Position numbers and translations under genes: made by a program | Source of the DNA: Phycisphaerae bacterium | Lineage (GTDB): Bacteria; Planctomycetota; Phycisphaerae; Sedimentisphaerales; SG8-4 | Direction: 5' to 3' | Assembly (NCBI GenBank): GCA_030603035.1 | Contig: JAUVYQ010000096.1 | Coordinates: forward strand, 1-9,914 | Length of the DNA stretch: 9,914 nucleotides | Shown here: positions 4,820 to 9,914 of the stretch, in pieces | How the letters are laid out: each line of letters opens with the position of its first letter | How positions within the stretch are numbered: the stretch's first letter is position 1 | Notes under the pieces: generated by a model | Database searches by the model: none | Seen by the model: the letters and a program-made list of their open reading frames with translations, nothing else | What the model was told of the DNA's origin: nothing

Positions 4820-4866
4820 GGAGGTTTGATCAACCTCCAGTCTTTAATACCAACGAAAGGAGGTGA
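4820..4866 (+). promoter_or_regulatory. Leader hairpin able to mask the ribosome site
   Basis: GGAGGTT (4820-4826) and AACCTCC (4832-4838) form a 7-bp hairpin with loop TGATC. The Shine-Dalgarno sequence AAAGGAGGTGA (4856-4866) contains a second GGAGGT (4859-4864). The single ACCTCC strand can therefore pair with either GGAGGT: upstream, leaving the ribosome site open, or downstream, closing it. This is the layout of a translational on/off switch. The effector is unknown, and the upstream GGAGG could also act simply as a decoy or standby ribosome site. Confidence 0.5.
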
Positions 4867-4873
4867 AAAACTT

Positions 4874-5638
4874 ATGGAACCCAAATTCAATCTTAATATT
4901 ATTAGAGCTCTCGGTTGTCTCCACACCATGACGATGCGCTCTGCTCTCGTCAGATATGGTGGTGGTATCGTTGGTATGTCCGGTTCGATCGCTGGCACTA
5001 CTCACGCCAGAAACCGCTCAGGTAACTACGTCCGAGCAAGAACAAAGCCCGTAAACCCAAATACTGATCAACAAAATGATGTCCGGGCCACGCTTGCCTA
5101 CCTTGTTGAGTACTGGTCTGAAACGCTAACCGCAGTCCAGCGTACCGCATGGAATCTTTATGCCAGCAACGTTGTGATGAAAAACCGTCTCGGTGAATCA
5201 ATCCACCTTTCAGGCTTCAATCACTTCATCAGAAGCAACTCGATCCGACATCTTCATGCCAGTTCGATTATTGCTGCTGGTCCTGTGGTCTTCACTCTAC
5301 CAGACCAAGACGCGACCTACAACACCTCGGCATCCGAGGCCACACAGCTAATCCAGCACAACTTTGACGACGGCATGGCCTGGTCAACAGAAGCAAGTGC
5401 ATTTTTCTTTATTTTCCAGGGCATCCCACAAAACCCACAGCGTAACTTCTTTGGCGGACCGTGGCGTTATCACGGTGTCGTATCCGGCATCGACCCGGGC
5501 GGGGCTGCAACCCCCCATGCTCAAGCCGTCGCATTCGCTATTGCCGAGGGTCAACGCGTTTGGACTTACGCCCGAATCTCCCGTGCAGATGGACGTCTAT
5601 CAGAAATTTTCAGAGCAGACTGCTTCGTCGCAGCATAA
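4874..5638 (+). CDS. 254-aa virion-like protein (KPVNPNT family)
   Basis: The start is ATG 7 bases after a full-consensus AAGGAGGTGA; the longer frame to TTG 4757 would run through the promoter. The N-terminal half has GGGIVGMSGSIAG (30-41), RNRSGNYVRARTKPVNPNT (46-64), then helices with LTAVQRTAWNLYA (85-97) and SGFNHFIRSN (113-122). From memory, this motif chain is typical of uncharacterised proteins in uncultured phage genomes. The C-terminal half is beta-rich and Ig/FnIII-like (NFFGGPWRYHGVV, GQRVWTYARISRADGRLS). The strongest ribosome site in the window suggests high expression, as for a capsid or other structural protein, but no capsid fold can be shown. A shortened paralogue lies at 8515. 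Confidence 0.8.
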   Translation: MEPKFNLNIIRALGCLHTMTMRSALVRYGGGIVGMSGSIAGTTHARNRSGNYVRARTKPVNPNTDQQNDVRATLAYLVEYWSETLTAVQRTAWNLYASNVVMKNRLGESIHLSGFNHFIRSNSIRHLHASSIIAAGPVVFTLPDQDATYNTSASEATQLIQHNFDDGMAWSTEASAFFFIFQGIPQNPQRNFFGGPWRYHGVVSGIDPGGAATPHAQAVAFAIAEGQRVWTYARISRADGRLSEIFRADCFVAA

Positions 5639-5647
5639 AAACCCGTT

Positions 5648-5676
5648 GTCATTGCGAGCGAAGCGAAGCAATCTCA
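5648..5676. repeat. CATTGCGAG...GAAGCAATCT dispersed repeat
   Basis: The intergenic bases TCATTGCGAGCG-AAGCGAAGCAATCT match, from memory, a short palindromic repeat seen in intergenic regions and inside ORFs of many unrelated bacterial genomes (often mistranslated as CHCERSEAI). ATTGC/GCAAT forms the outer stem. It lies in the 68-bp gap between two genes. Its presence suggests past exchange with a bacterial chromosome. The family match was not searched. Confidence 0.6.
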
Positions 5677-5706
5677 ACGTAAAGAACTCAGAAAGGAGCT
5701 CAAGTA

Positions 5707-6030
5707 ATGCCACTGAGTAAAAAAGGACGCTACGTCTACTGTGCCGACTGTGGCTGTCGTCTCGAGATGAACGGTGTCTGCAAAATCTGTGGTCATGAAG
5801 ATGTTCCACTATTACCCGGCATGGTCCCCAACATCGTCGGCATGACTCAGGAAGCCGGCGAAGCCGCTCTGACCGACCCGGAATGTCAGCTTAAACTCGG
5901 AGCCGTCACCACAGAATACAGTACAACGGTGCCGGCCAACACAATCATCAGCAGCGACCCGGTCGAAGGTACTCAAAAGAACAAAGGCAATGTTGTCAAA
6001 ATTGTAGTCTCGTTAGGTCCGGAAGCCTAA
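5707..6030 (+). CDS. 107-aa zinc ribbon plus PASTA domain protein
   Basis: ATG lies 8 bases after AAAGGAG (5692-5698). Residues 12-28 are a zinc ribbon, CADC (12-15) and CKIC (25-28), each followed by Gly. Residues 40-104 form one PASTA domain: VPNIVGMTQEAGEAAL, LGAVTTEYSTTVPANTIISS, DPVEGTQKNKGNVVKIVVSL. PASTA domains bind peptidoglycan or beta-lactam-like ligands in bacterial Ser/Thr kinases and PBPs, and also occur as surface modules in virion proteins. There is no signal peptide or kinase domain, so it is not a truncated PknB; lying among virion-like genes, host-envelope binding is the likely role. The fusion to an N-terminal zinc ribbon is unusual. Confidence 0.85.
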   Translation: MPLSKKGRYVYCADCGCRLEMNGVCKICGHEDVPLLPGMVPNIVGMTQEAGEAALTDPECQLKLGAVTTEYSTTVPANTIISSDPVEGTQKNKGNVVKIVVSLGPEA

Positions 6031-6039
6031 GAGTTTCTC

Positions 6040-6813
6040 ATGACGCCGATTCGAACAGCTCGTCCGTATGCGGCAAAGGCTATCATCGAGCATGAATTCG
6101 ACACCGACCATCTTAACGTCTTTGTCACTTTCAGGTTCTCGATGGACCAGACGGTCAAACCTGTTCATAACCTCTGGATATGCGAGGTCGATGATGTTTT
6201 AAAAGCAATCACAGCGTCCACGTGGCTTGATGCGTGGACGCTCCTTTTAACCGTCGCCAACATCGCCTCAATCCCCGATCGAGTAACCCTCGAGTACGAT
6301 GGCCCCTCTACGAATCTGCGCATCACCTGGCTAAAACAATGGGAGCCATGGGGACCAATCGTAAGCTCCGACCGTTCACTACTACCCTTCGGCAGCTTCA
6401 AAGGTAACGAAATCAACTGGCAGCAGGCTGCCGCCCAGGATGTATGGTACACAATTTCAGACGCCGATATCTCTGTCGGTACAGCTCACAAAATGACCTT
6501 TCAGAATAACCAGGAACTATTAATCGCAGTGGCCGGTTTTTACATGGGAGTCTACTACGTCTCTGTCGAATGCTCTATCGCCAATAAGCATGTTCTTACC
6601 GCTCCACAAGTCGATGGCGTCGAGCTGCCTATGGGTAAAACACATCACGAATTTGGACGAGCAAACGAAGAGGAATCATGGTCCGCCCCCTTTATCACAA
6701 ACTTGACAGTCGACCGAAAAGTCAGTATAGGTATCTCTACCAGCGATGCCGGAAACCCGAATTTAACTGTTAATCATGTCGGCATGACTCTTGTCGAAAT
6801 CGGGAGAACATAA
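6040..6813 (+). CDS. 257-aa two-domain beta protein, tail or spike-like
   Basis: The start is ATG after a weak AAGAG; the first codons (TTTCTCATG and GATTCGAAC) resemble those of the 8515 gene. The N-terminal domain (about 15-120) reads as an Ig/SwmB-like sandwich (NVFVTFRFSMDQ, STWLDAWTLLLTV, RVTLEYDGPSTNLRITW), then QWEPWGPIVSSD. The C-terminal domain (about 140-257) has the strand pattern of a C1q/TNF-type jelly roll (WYTISDADISVG, GVYYVSVECSI, NLTVDRKVSIGIS, NPNLTVNHVGMTLVEIG). Such C-terminal jelly rolls trimerise and are common in phage fibres. It follows the PASTA gene by 9 bases. Adsorption or spike function is inferred from fold pattern and context. Confidence 0.75.
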   Translation: MTPIRTARPYAAKAIIEHEFDTDHLNVFVTFRFSMDQTVKPVHNLWICEVDDVLKAITASTWLDAWTLLLTVANIASIPDRVTLEYDGPSTNLRITWLKQWEPWGPIVSSDRSLLPFGSFKGNEINWQQAAAQDVWYTISDADISVGTAHKMTFQNNQELLIAVAGFYMGVYYVSVECSIANKHVLTAPQVDGVELPMGKTHHEFGRANEEESWSAPFITNLTVDRKVSIGISTSDAGNPNLTVNHVGMTLVEIGRT

Positions 6814-6818
6814 TTACT

Positions 6819-7226
6819 ATGCAGTGGCTTATCGACCTCATCCAGGACTGGGTTATCGCTCAGGGATATCTCACTACCAGCTTCACCGATCGTGGTGACC
6901 CGGCTATTGAAGATTTTAACTCCGGTGACATTACCGATGATGACGCCTGGCATGACCTTGACCTCTCTGGTATCGTCCCGGCAGGTGCTACAGCCGCCTC
7001 TATCTCTGTAAGCATGTTGGCCCAACAAGTAGGCCTGGCTCTTTCTCTCCGTCGAAAAGGTAACACCAATGCTTTCAACGTCGCCGTCGGCTACACCCAG
7101 GTGGCTTTCGAAGTAAAAGGTCTTGACCTCGTTGTCCCTCTTGACAGTGATCGTAAGTGCCAGTACAATGCGGCCAATGGTAACTGGCTTGTCATCGACA
7201 TAACCGTTAAAGGCTGGTGGTGCTGA
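6819..7226 (+). CDS. 135-aa fibre-like beta protein
   Basis: ATG is 5 bases after the previous stop; the nearest ribosome-site-like word is GGGAGA about 12 bases upstream. The acidic middle (DRGDPAIEDFNSGDITDDD) leads into WHDLDLSGIVPAGA and then regular strands (ISVSMLAQQVGLALSLRRKG, NTNAFNVAVGYTQVAF, LDLVVPLDSDRKCQYN, WLVIDITVKGWW). The pattern of DLDLS-G-VPAGA, a strand ending in LSLRRKGN, NAFNV and a final TV-GWW matches, from memory, small appendage proteins of metagenomic phages. The N-terminal helix (MQWLIDLIQDWV) may be an attachment or oligomerisation segment. Its stop overlaps the next start. Confidence 0.75.
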   Translation: MQWLIDLIQDWVIAQGYLTTSFTDRGDPAIEDFNSGDITDDDAWHDLDLSGIVPAGATAASISVSMLAQQVGLALSLRRKGNTNAFNVAVGYTQVAFEVKGLDLVVPLDSDRKCQYNAANGNWLVIDITVKGWWC

Positions 7227-7426
7227 TGTTTACCCGTGAAAATACTTATCGACAATTCGGCCCCATCTTAACCGAGGCAATATGCCTGGTCCTACTCGAT
7301 GAAATCAATACTCTCAAAGACAATCAGGGAATGCCCCAAATCACAGGACAGGATATTCTCGACAAACTAAATAATCATCTTTCACACCTCGAACCCTACG
7401 AATGGATGAATACAGGAGAACCTTAA
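7226..7426 (+). CDS. 66-aa helical protein, unknown
   Basis: ATG overlaps the previous stop (TGATG), suggesting coupling; GTG at 7217 would add three residues. The sequence is mostly helical (PILTEAICLVLLDEINTLKD, GQDILDKLNNHLSHLEPYEW), soluble and acidic, with no metal-binding motif. It ends 2 bases before the membrane protein gene. From its place between fibre-like and membrane genes it may be a chaperone or adaptor, but no family is recognised. Confidence 0.7.
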   Translation: MFTRENTYRQFGPILTEAICLVLLDEINTLKDNQGMPQITGQDILDKLNNHLSHLEPYEWMNTGEP

Positions 7427-7428
7427 CC

Positions 7429-7845
7429 ATGTGGAACAAAATTACAGAATTTCTAAACCACGAACGCTACCAGGTAATCTCCATCGGCCTCGCTTGTGTA
7501 CTGCTTCTTTGGCTGTTCTCTTGTGAATCAAAAGTACGCTCAATCGCCAACCCGCTCGAAATGGTTGGTCGTGACCAGCTGCAAGCCGAGGTCGCCTATT
7601 TTCTGGCAAAAGTCGAAATCCGAGTCAAAGACCTTGACCGTCAGGATGAGCTCAAGCGTCTTATCATCGAGAAAGCAGTTCTATTCGCTCAAGGAGGCAC
7701 CATCAACCCTGTCGGGTTGTTTGTGGCCCTGGCCGGCATACTCGGTACCGGAGCCGCCGTTGACAACGTCAGAAAACGTAAAGAAATCAAGACGATCGTT
7801 AACAACGTTATGGTAGACGCCAAAAACAAAACCGAAAAATGCTAA
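7429..7845 (+). CDS. 138-aa membrane protein with near-lipobox
   Basis: CAGGAG (7413-7418) selects ATG 7429 over the in-frame ATG at 7402, which lies inside the previous gene. Residues 16-31 are a hydrophobic helix ending LLWLFSC, close to a lipobox (Cys32), so it is either a lipoprotein or single-pass anchored. A long amphipathic helix follows (KVEIRVKDLDRQDELKRLII), then a second Gly-rich hydrophobic segment (NPVGLFVALAGILGTGAA, 93-110) and a basic tail (VRKRKEIK). From memory, this layout recurs in small viral genomes beside structural genes. Lysis (holin/spanin-like) or virion membrane and DNA-injection roles are possible. Its stop overlaps the HNH start (ATGCTAA). Confidence 0.75.
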   Translation: MWNKITEFLNHERYQVISIGLACVLLLWLFSCESKVRSIANPLEMVGRDQLQAEVAYFLAKVEIRVKDLDRQDELKRLIIEKAVLFAQGGTINPVGLFVALAGILGTGAAVDNVRKRKEIKTIVNNVMVDAKNKTEKC

Positions 7846-8168
7846 CTCTACGTGACCCCAATCACCCGGAATCCGGCTGCGTCACTCTCAAACTCGACCT
7901 CGGTCATACCGTCTACTATGACCAGGAAGATTACGACCGAATCTCCGGCTATCGTTGGTATGTCAGACAATCCAGGGGAGTCAACTACTGCTTCCGAAAA
8001 AAGATCTCTCACGGTAAAACCTTCCAGATCTTTATGCACCGACAAGTCACACACTGTCCAAACGACAAAGTAGTTCACCACATCAACCACAACGGCCTCG
8101 ACAACCGAAAATCCAATCTGATACTCGTCACCCCCGACCAGCACCGAGAAATTCACAGATTCTCTTGA
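7839..8168 (+). CDS. HNH endonuclease, free-standing homing type
   Basis: It is a 109-aa protein whose C-terminal half carries the HNH_3-type signature: FMHRQV (65-70), VVHHINHNGLDNRKSNL (78-94), with His80/81 for catalysis and metal and the DNR-x-x-NL closing motif (Asn93). These enzymes nick or cut DNA with a beta-beta-alpha-metal site and are typical of phages as mobile homing genes. The N-terminal half (DYDRISGYRWYVRQSRGVNY) resembles the strand region ahead of HNH in homing enzymes. It overlaps the preceding stop by ATGCTAA and has little ribosome site of its own, so it is translated by coupling. It could be a passenger or help DNA processing. Confidence 0.9.
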   Translation: MLTLRDPNHPESGCVTLKLDLGHTVYYDQEDYDRISGYRWYVRQSRGVNYCFRKKISHGKTFQIFMHRQVTHCPNDKVVHHINHNGLDNRKSNLILVTPDQHREIHRFS

Positions 8169-8193
8169 CAAACCTTTCAAAGTATGCGTTACT
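8165..8193 (+). promoter_or_regulatory. Weak promoter candidate for the zinc-finger gene
   Basis: TTGACA (8165-8170) overlaps the HNH stop codon. A 17-bp spacer leads to GTTACT (8188-8193), only 3 of 6 to consensus, which lies inside the GCGTTACTC arm of the hairpin. If real, a protein bound to that repeat would control it. Confidence 0.3.
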
Positions 8194-8247
8194 CAAATCC
8201 AGGGGGGCCCCCAGGGCCCCCTGACTAAGTTAAAACTGGAGTAACGC
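8186..8247 (+). promoter_or_regulatory. GCGTTACTC/GAGTAACGC hairpin over ribosome site
   Basis: The outer 9-bp inverted repeat GCGTTACTC (8186-8194) / GAGTAACGC (8239-8247) encloses a GC-pure hairpin (CAGGGGG 8200-8206 / CCCCCTG 8217-8223, inner CCC/GGG, one bulged G). The Shine-Dalgarno GGAG (8238-8241) of the next gene lies in the 3' arm, so the folded RNA would block its translation. The same repeat words recur at 8386-8437. Confidence 0.65.
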
Positions 8248-8248
8248 T

Positions 8249-8413
8249 ATGACTAAATTTTTATTCACATACACTCATTTTTGTCGCTGGTGCAATGGTT
8301 CCTATAAATCCAAGAAACCACACCCTTACAGTGGCTTCTGCTGTCCTGCCTGCAAGCAAGCACACCATCGAGCATACAAAAAGTACGTTACTCGAAAAAC
8401 CGCTGCGAGCTAA
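8249..8413 (+). CDS. 54-aa zinc-finger mini-protein
   Basis: ATG is 7 bases after GGAG (8238-8241). The protein carries CRWCNGSY (Cys12, 15) and FCCPACKQAHHRAYKKY (Cys31, 32 and 35), the spacing of a treble-clef or zinc-ribbon finger with CxxC and a C-C-x-x-C followed by a basic helix, as in many phage and transposon DNA-binding mini-proteins. It lies between two copies of a GTTACTC/GAGTAAC inverted repeat; the 5' arm of the second falls in its last codons. Autoregulation through those repeats is a natural guess. The tail (YKKYVTRKTAAS) is basic. Confidence 0.75.
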   Translation: MTKFLFTYTHFCRWCNGSYKSKKPHPYSGFCCPACKQAHHRAYKKYVTRKTAAS

Positions 8414-8437
8414 GCTCAATATCGACGTCGAGTAACG
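8386..8437 (+). repeat. Second CGTTACTCGA/TCGAGTAACG inverted repeat
   Basis: A 10-bp perfect inverted repeat, CGTTACTCGA (8386-8395) / TCGAGTAACG (8428-8437), spans the stop codon of the zinc-finger gene, with an inner GAGC/GCTC stem around the TAA. It is the same word pair as at 8186-8247, so the gene is bracketed by two structurally similar elements. It could be an operator, RNA target or boundary of an inserted cassette. Confidence 0.65.
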
Positions 8438-8450
8438 CTCAACTTCACGC

Positions 8451-8483
8451 TTGACAGAGTATATGATGCTAAGTAATATACTC
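8451..8483 (+). promoter_or_regulatory. Promoter with palindromic operator candidate
   Basis: TTGACA (8451-8456), 17-bp spacer, TAATAT (8474-8479). An inverted repeat, GAGTATAT (8457-8464) / ATATACTC (8476-8483) with an 11-base centre, fills the spacer and overlaps the -10, the place where a dimeric repressor would block polymerase. It drives the 8515 and 8872 genes. Confidence 0.7.
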
Positions 8484-8514
8484 CAAGTACATCAAAATCG
8501 AGGACCCTTTTCTC

Positions 8515-8868
8515 ATGGCACTGATTCGAACTGGCTCCGGAGTAACTGATATCAGAGGTGGTGTAAGTGGGAACGTCTTCACGCGAGACAAATCAGGCCT
8601 CCACTGTAACCCCCGGGCCAGATACATCCGCCGCTCTTCACCACTCACAACAAAACGCCGTAACGGCTACCGTCAATGCGTTAATTTCTGGAACAACTCA
8701 ACTACCACCCACAACCGCAGACTTTGGCTCAACTACGCCCGACGCCACCCGAAACGAAACAAAATCGGCAACCGAATAACCTTGACACCATTCTCAAGCT
8801 TCCTGACCATCAACATCTACCGAGCTTACAATGACGTCGCCATCTTATCTTCACCACCACCGGACTAA
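8515..8868 (+). CDS. 117-aa short paralogue of the 254-aa virion-like protein
   Basis: ATG lies after GAGGA (8500-8504). Residues 8-103 line up with residues 30-125 of the 4874 protein: GGVSG, TRDKSG, T..R....V..W, R.W..YA, N.IGNRITL, F..F....I.R. The beta-rich C-terminal half is absent, so it matches only the N-terminal domain. It is very basic (many Arg in RYIRRSS, TTKRRNGYR, YARRHPKRNK), unlike the 254-aa protein, and so may bind nucleic acid. It stops 3 bases before the GNAT gene and shares its promoter. The family link rests on eye alignment and is moderate. Confidence 0.7.
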   Translation: MALIRTGSGVTDIRGGVSGNVFTRDKSGLHCNPRARYIRRSSPLTTKRRNGYRQCVNFWNNSTTTHNRRLWLNYARRHPKRNKIGNRITLTPFSSFLTINIYRAYNDVAILSSPPPD

Positions 8869-8871
8869 CCA

Positions 8872-9627
8872 ATGCCTGAACTTATCACAGACTGTTTCGA
8901 AATCGTACCCGCTACGCAGGCAGACTATAAGCTCCTTGCTCAATACCATTACCGAAAAGAGCCACCGGCACCACCGGAACAAATCTTCAAAATCAGAGGC
9001 ACAAAAGAAACCGAAGGTGCTTTTCCCGACCCCATCGCCATTATTCTATACTCGATGCCGATTATCAATCTCCACGGTCGATCCATCGCAACAAATCGCT
9101 ACTTCCGAAAGCCCAGGACCGACATCGGCAAACTACGCCTTGTCAATCAGAAAATCCGCTATATCTCGAGACTCATCGTCGACCCCCGGTTCCACAAACA
9201 AGGCCTCGGCTCTTGGCTCCTCAAAGACACACTCGAACGCCAAACCGTCCCCATCGTTGAAACACTTACCCCCATTGACTTCACCAACAAAATCTTTCAA
9301 AAAAACGGATTCAAATTATACCACTCAGCCGCCCCTGAATGGTACCGCCGCTTCACAGACGCATTGACCAAAGTTCGAGTCCGACTCGAAAATATCTATT
9401 GTCCACCGGCCATCCACTTTCAGCTGCAGCATCTGCCGGCCAGGCAGAAAGGTTTCATCGAAAAAGAGATATTGCTCTTCGTCGCCCATTTTCACCATCG
9501 AAAAGGCATGAAAAAATCGCTTGATCGAACGATTTATTTCTGCTCGAAATTACCCTACCCCCAGGCGTATCTCATCTGGCACAACCCCCGGGTCCCACCC
9601 TACGATTCGACAAACCCCGAAATCTAG
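8872..9627 (+). CDS. 251-aa GNAT-family N-acetyltransferase
   Basis: A GNAT-fold acetyl-CoA-dependent acyltransferase. Motif A is clear: ISRLIVDPRFHKQGLGSWLL (98-117), with the HKQGLG loop (108-113) that binds the CoA pyrophosphate. Motif B follows (VETLTPIDFTNKIFQKNGF, about 129-147), where a Phe/Gly at the end of the acceptor helix is typical. The N-terminal part (YHYRKEPPAPPEQIFKIRG) and a basic tail of about 90 residues exceed the usual 150-170 aa of a single GNAT, giving an extra substrate-specific region. The substrate is unknown: host protein modification, a virion protein or tRNA are possible. It is the last gene before the repeat region and follows the 8515 gene by 3 bases. Confidence 0.85.
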   Translation: MPELITDCFEIVPATQADYKLLAQYHYRKEPPAPPEQIFKIRGTKETEGAFPDPIAIILYSMPIINLHGRSIATNRYFRKPRTDIGKLRLVNQKIRYISRLIVDPRFHKQGLGSWLLKDTLERQTVPIVETLTPIDFTNKIFQKNGFKLYHSAAPEWYRRFTDALTKVRVRLENIYCPPAIHFQLQHLPARQKGFIEKEILLFVAHFHHRKGMKKSLDRTIYFCSKLPYPQAYLIWHNPRVPPYDSTNPEI

Positions 9628-9670
9628 CCAAAATCGAAGTAAACTACACAAGGCCGTACTGACATTCTCT

Positions 9671-9686
9671 AAAATATATATATAAG
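9671..9686 (+). promoter_or_regulatory. AT tract, possible unwinding element or -10 region
   Basis: AAAATATATATATAAG lies between the last gene and the 22-bp array. CTGACA (9659-9664) and TATAAG (9681-9686) are 16 bases apart, a weak promoter that would read through the array into the non-coding region if the molecule is circular. An AT tract beside direct repeats is also the usual layout of an origin. Both are inference. Confidence 0.3.
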
Positions 9687-9687
9687 C

Positions 9688-9706
9688 AAGGTGGTTTTAC
9701 CACCTT
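9688..9706. other. Perfect 8-bp hairpin after the last gene
   Basis: AAGGTGGT (9688-9695) / ACCACCTT (9699-9706) with a 3-base loop. There is no T-run on either strand, so it is a weak terminator at best; it could protect an RNA end or mark the origin region. Confidence 0.55.
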
Positions 9707-9737
9707 AACTTACATATCACACCGATTTGATAGCAAG

Positions 9738-9914
9738 CATAACCAGCAGCAATACAGCAGCAAACCAGCAGCAATAACAACCAACAACAGCAGCAATAGC
9801 AACCAGCAACAGCAGCAATAGCAACCAGCAACAGCAGCAATAGCAACCAGCAACAGCAGCAATAGCAACCAGCAACAGCAGCAATAGCAACCAGCAACAG
9901 CAGCAATAGCAACC
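9738..9914. repeat. 22-bp tandem repeat array, right end
   Basis: Five perfect 22-bp units occupy 9805-9914, one single-mismatch unit 9783-9804, and degenerate CAGCAGCAATA-containing units 9738-9782. The last unit ends at the last base of the window and the unit at position 1 continues it in phase, giving at least eight perfect copies if the molecule is circular. The array decays on its left edge here and stops abruptly on the other side at 76. Confidence 0.95.

Noticed and set aside
4757..4873. N-terminal extension of the 254-aa protein from TTG at 4757
   Set aside because: The TTG is part of the -35 TTGACA, and a full-consensus ribosome site precedes ATG 4874.
6046..6055. tRNA T-loop-like GATTCGAAC here and at 8522
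   Set aside because: The flanking bases do not form a T-arm stem on either strand and no other tRNA arms are present; the words lie in the first codons of two genes.
9697..9912. Minus-strand Leu/Cys/Ala-rich ORF
   Set aside because: It is a translation of the 22-bp repeat array; the unit length is not a multiple of three and there is no ribosome site.

Overview
The window is a compact stretch of about 9.9 kb in which every gene I can support lies on the plus strand. Ribosome binding sites are strong (AGGAG/AAAGGAGG), many start and stop codons overlap, and three promoters read TTGACA-N17/18-TATATA, TATTTA or TAATAT. This points to a bacterial host and a plasmid- or virus-like element; the host phylum cannot be read from the sequence. 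The window starts and ends inside the same 22-bp tandem repeat, and the two ends join exactly in register. The simplest reading is a complete circular molecule opened inside the repeat array; a linear element with direct terminal repeats, or a contig broken at repeats, is also possible.

Region 1 (9628-9914 joined to 1-1318) has no convincing protein gene. It holds the 22-bp array, an array of small hairpins whose arms differ in sequence but stay complementary (215-399), an intrinsic terminator (443-482), a long AT-rich inverted repeat (565-634), and about 560 bases rich in nested long-range stems (741-1302) that end in a strong intrinsic terminator. I read this as one or two structured non-coding RNAs, an origin or packaging region, or both.

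Region 2 (1319-3778) is an early-type block of very small genes: two micro-ORFs directly behind the terminator, then a TTGACA promoter driving three Cys-rich mini-proteins (two are duplicates), a TTG-start membrane peptide, two unknown small proteins, a short tyrosine recombinase of catalytic-domain size only, and a CxxC protein.

Region 3 (3779-4000) contains a terminator, 11-bp direct repeats, inverted repeats and a C8/G8 hairpin. It is a good candidate for the recombinase's target site or a replication site.

Region 4 (4031-8168) encodes virion-like or surface-like proteins: a Cys-containing beta-rich protein, a 254-aa protein with an RN-SG-YVRAR-KPVNPNT motif, a zinc-ribbon/PASTA fusion, a 257-aa protein with a jelly-roll-like C-terminus, a fibre-like beta protein, a two-segment membrane protein with a near-lipobox, and an HNH endonuclease. 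Region 5 (8169-9627) has a zinc-finger mini-gene framed by two related hairpin elements, a promoter with a built-in palindrome, a shortened paralogue of the 254-aa protein, and a GNAT acetyltransferase.

No replication initiator, major capsid protein, terminase, packaging ATPase or portal is recognisable. The element is therefore either a satellite-like or plasmid-like mobile element carrying virion-appendage genes, or a small virus whose capsid and replication genes are too divergent to recognise by eye.
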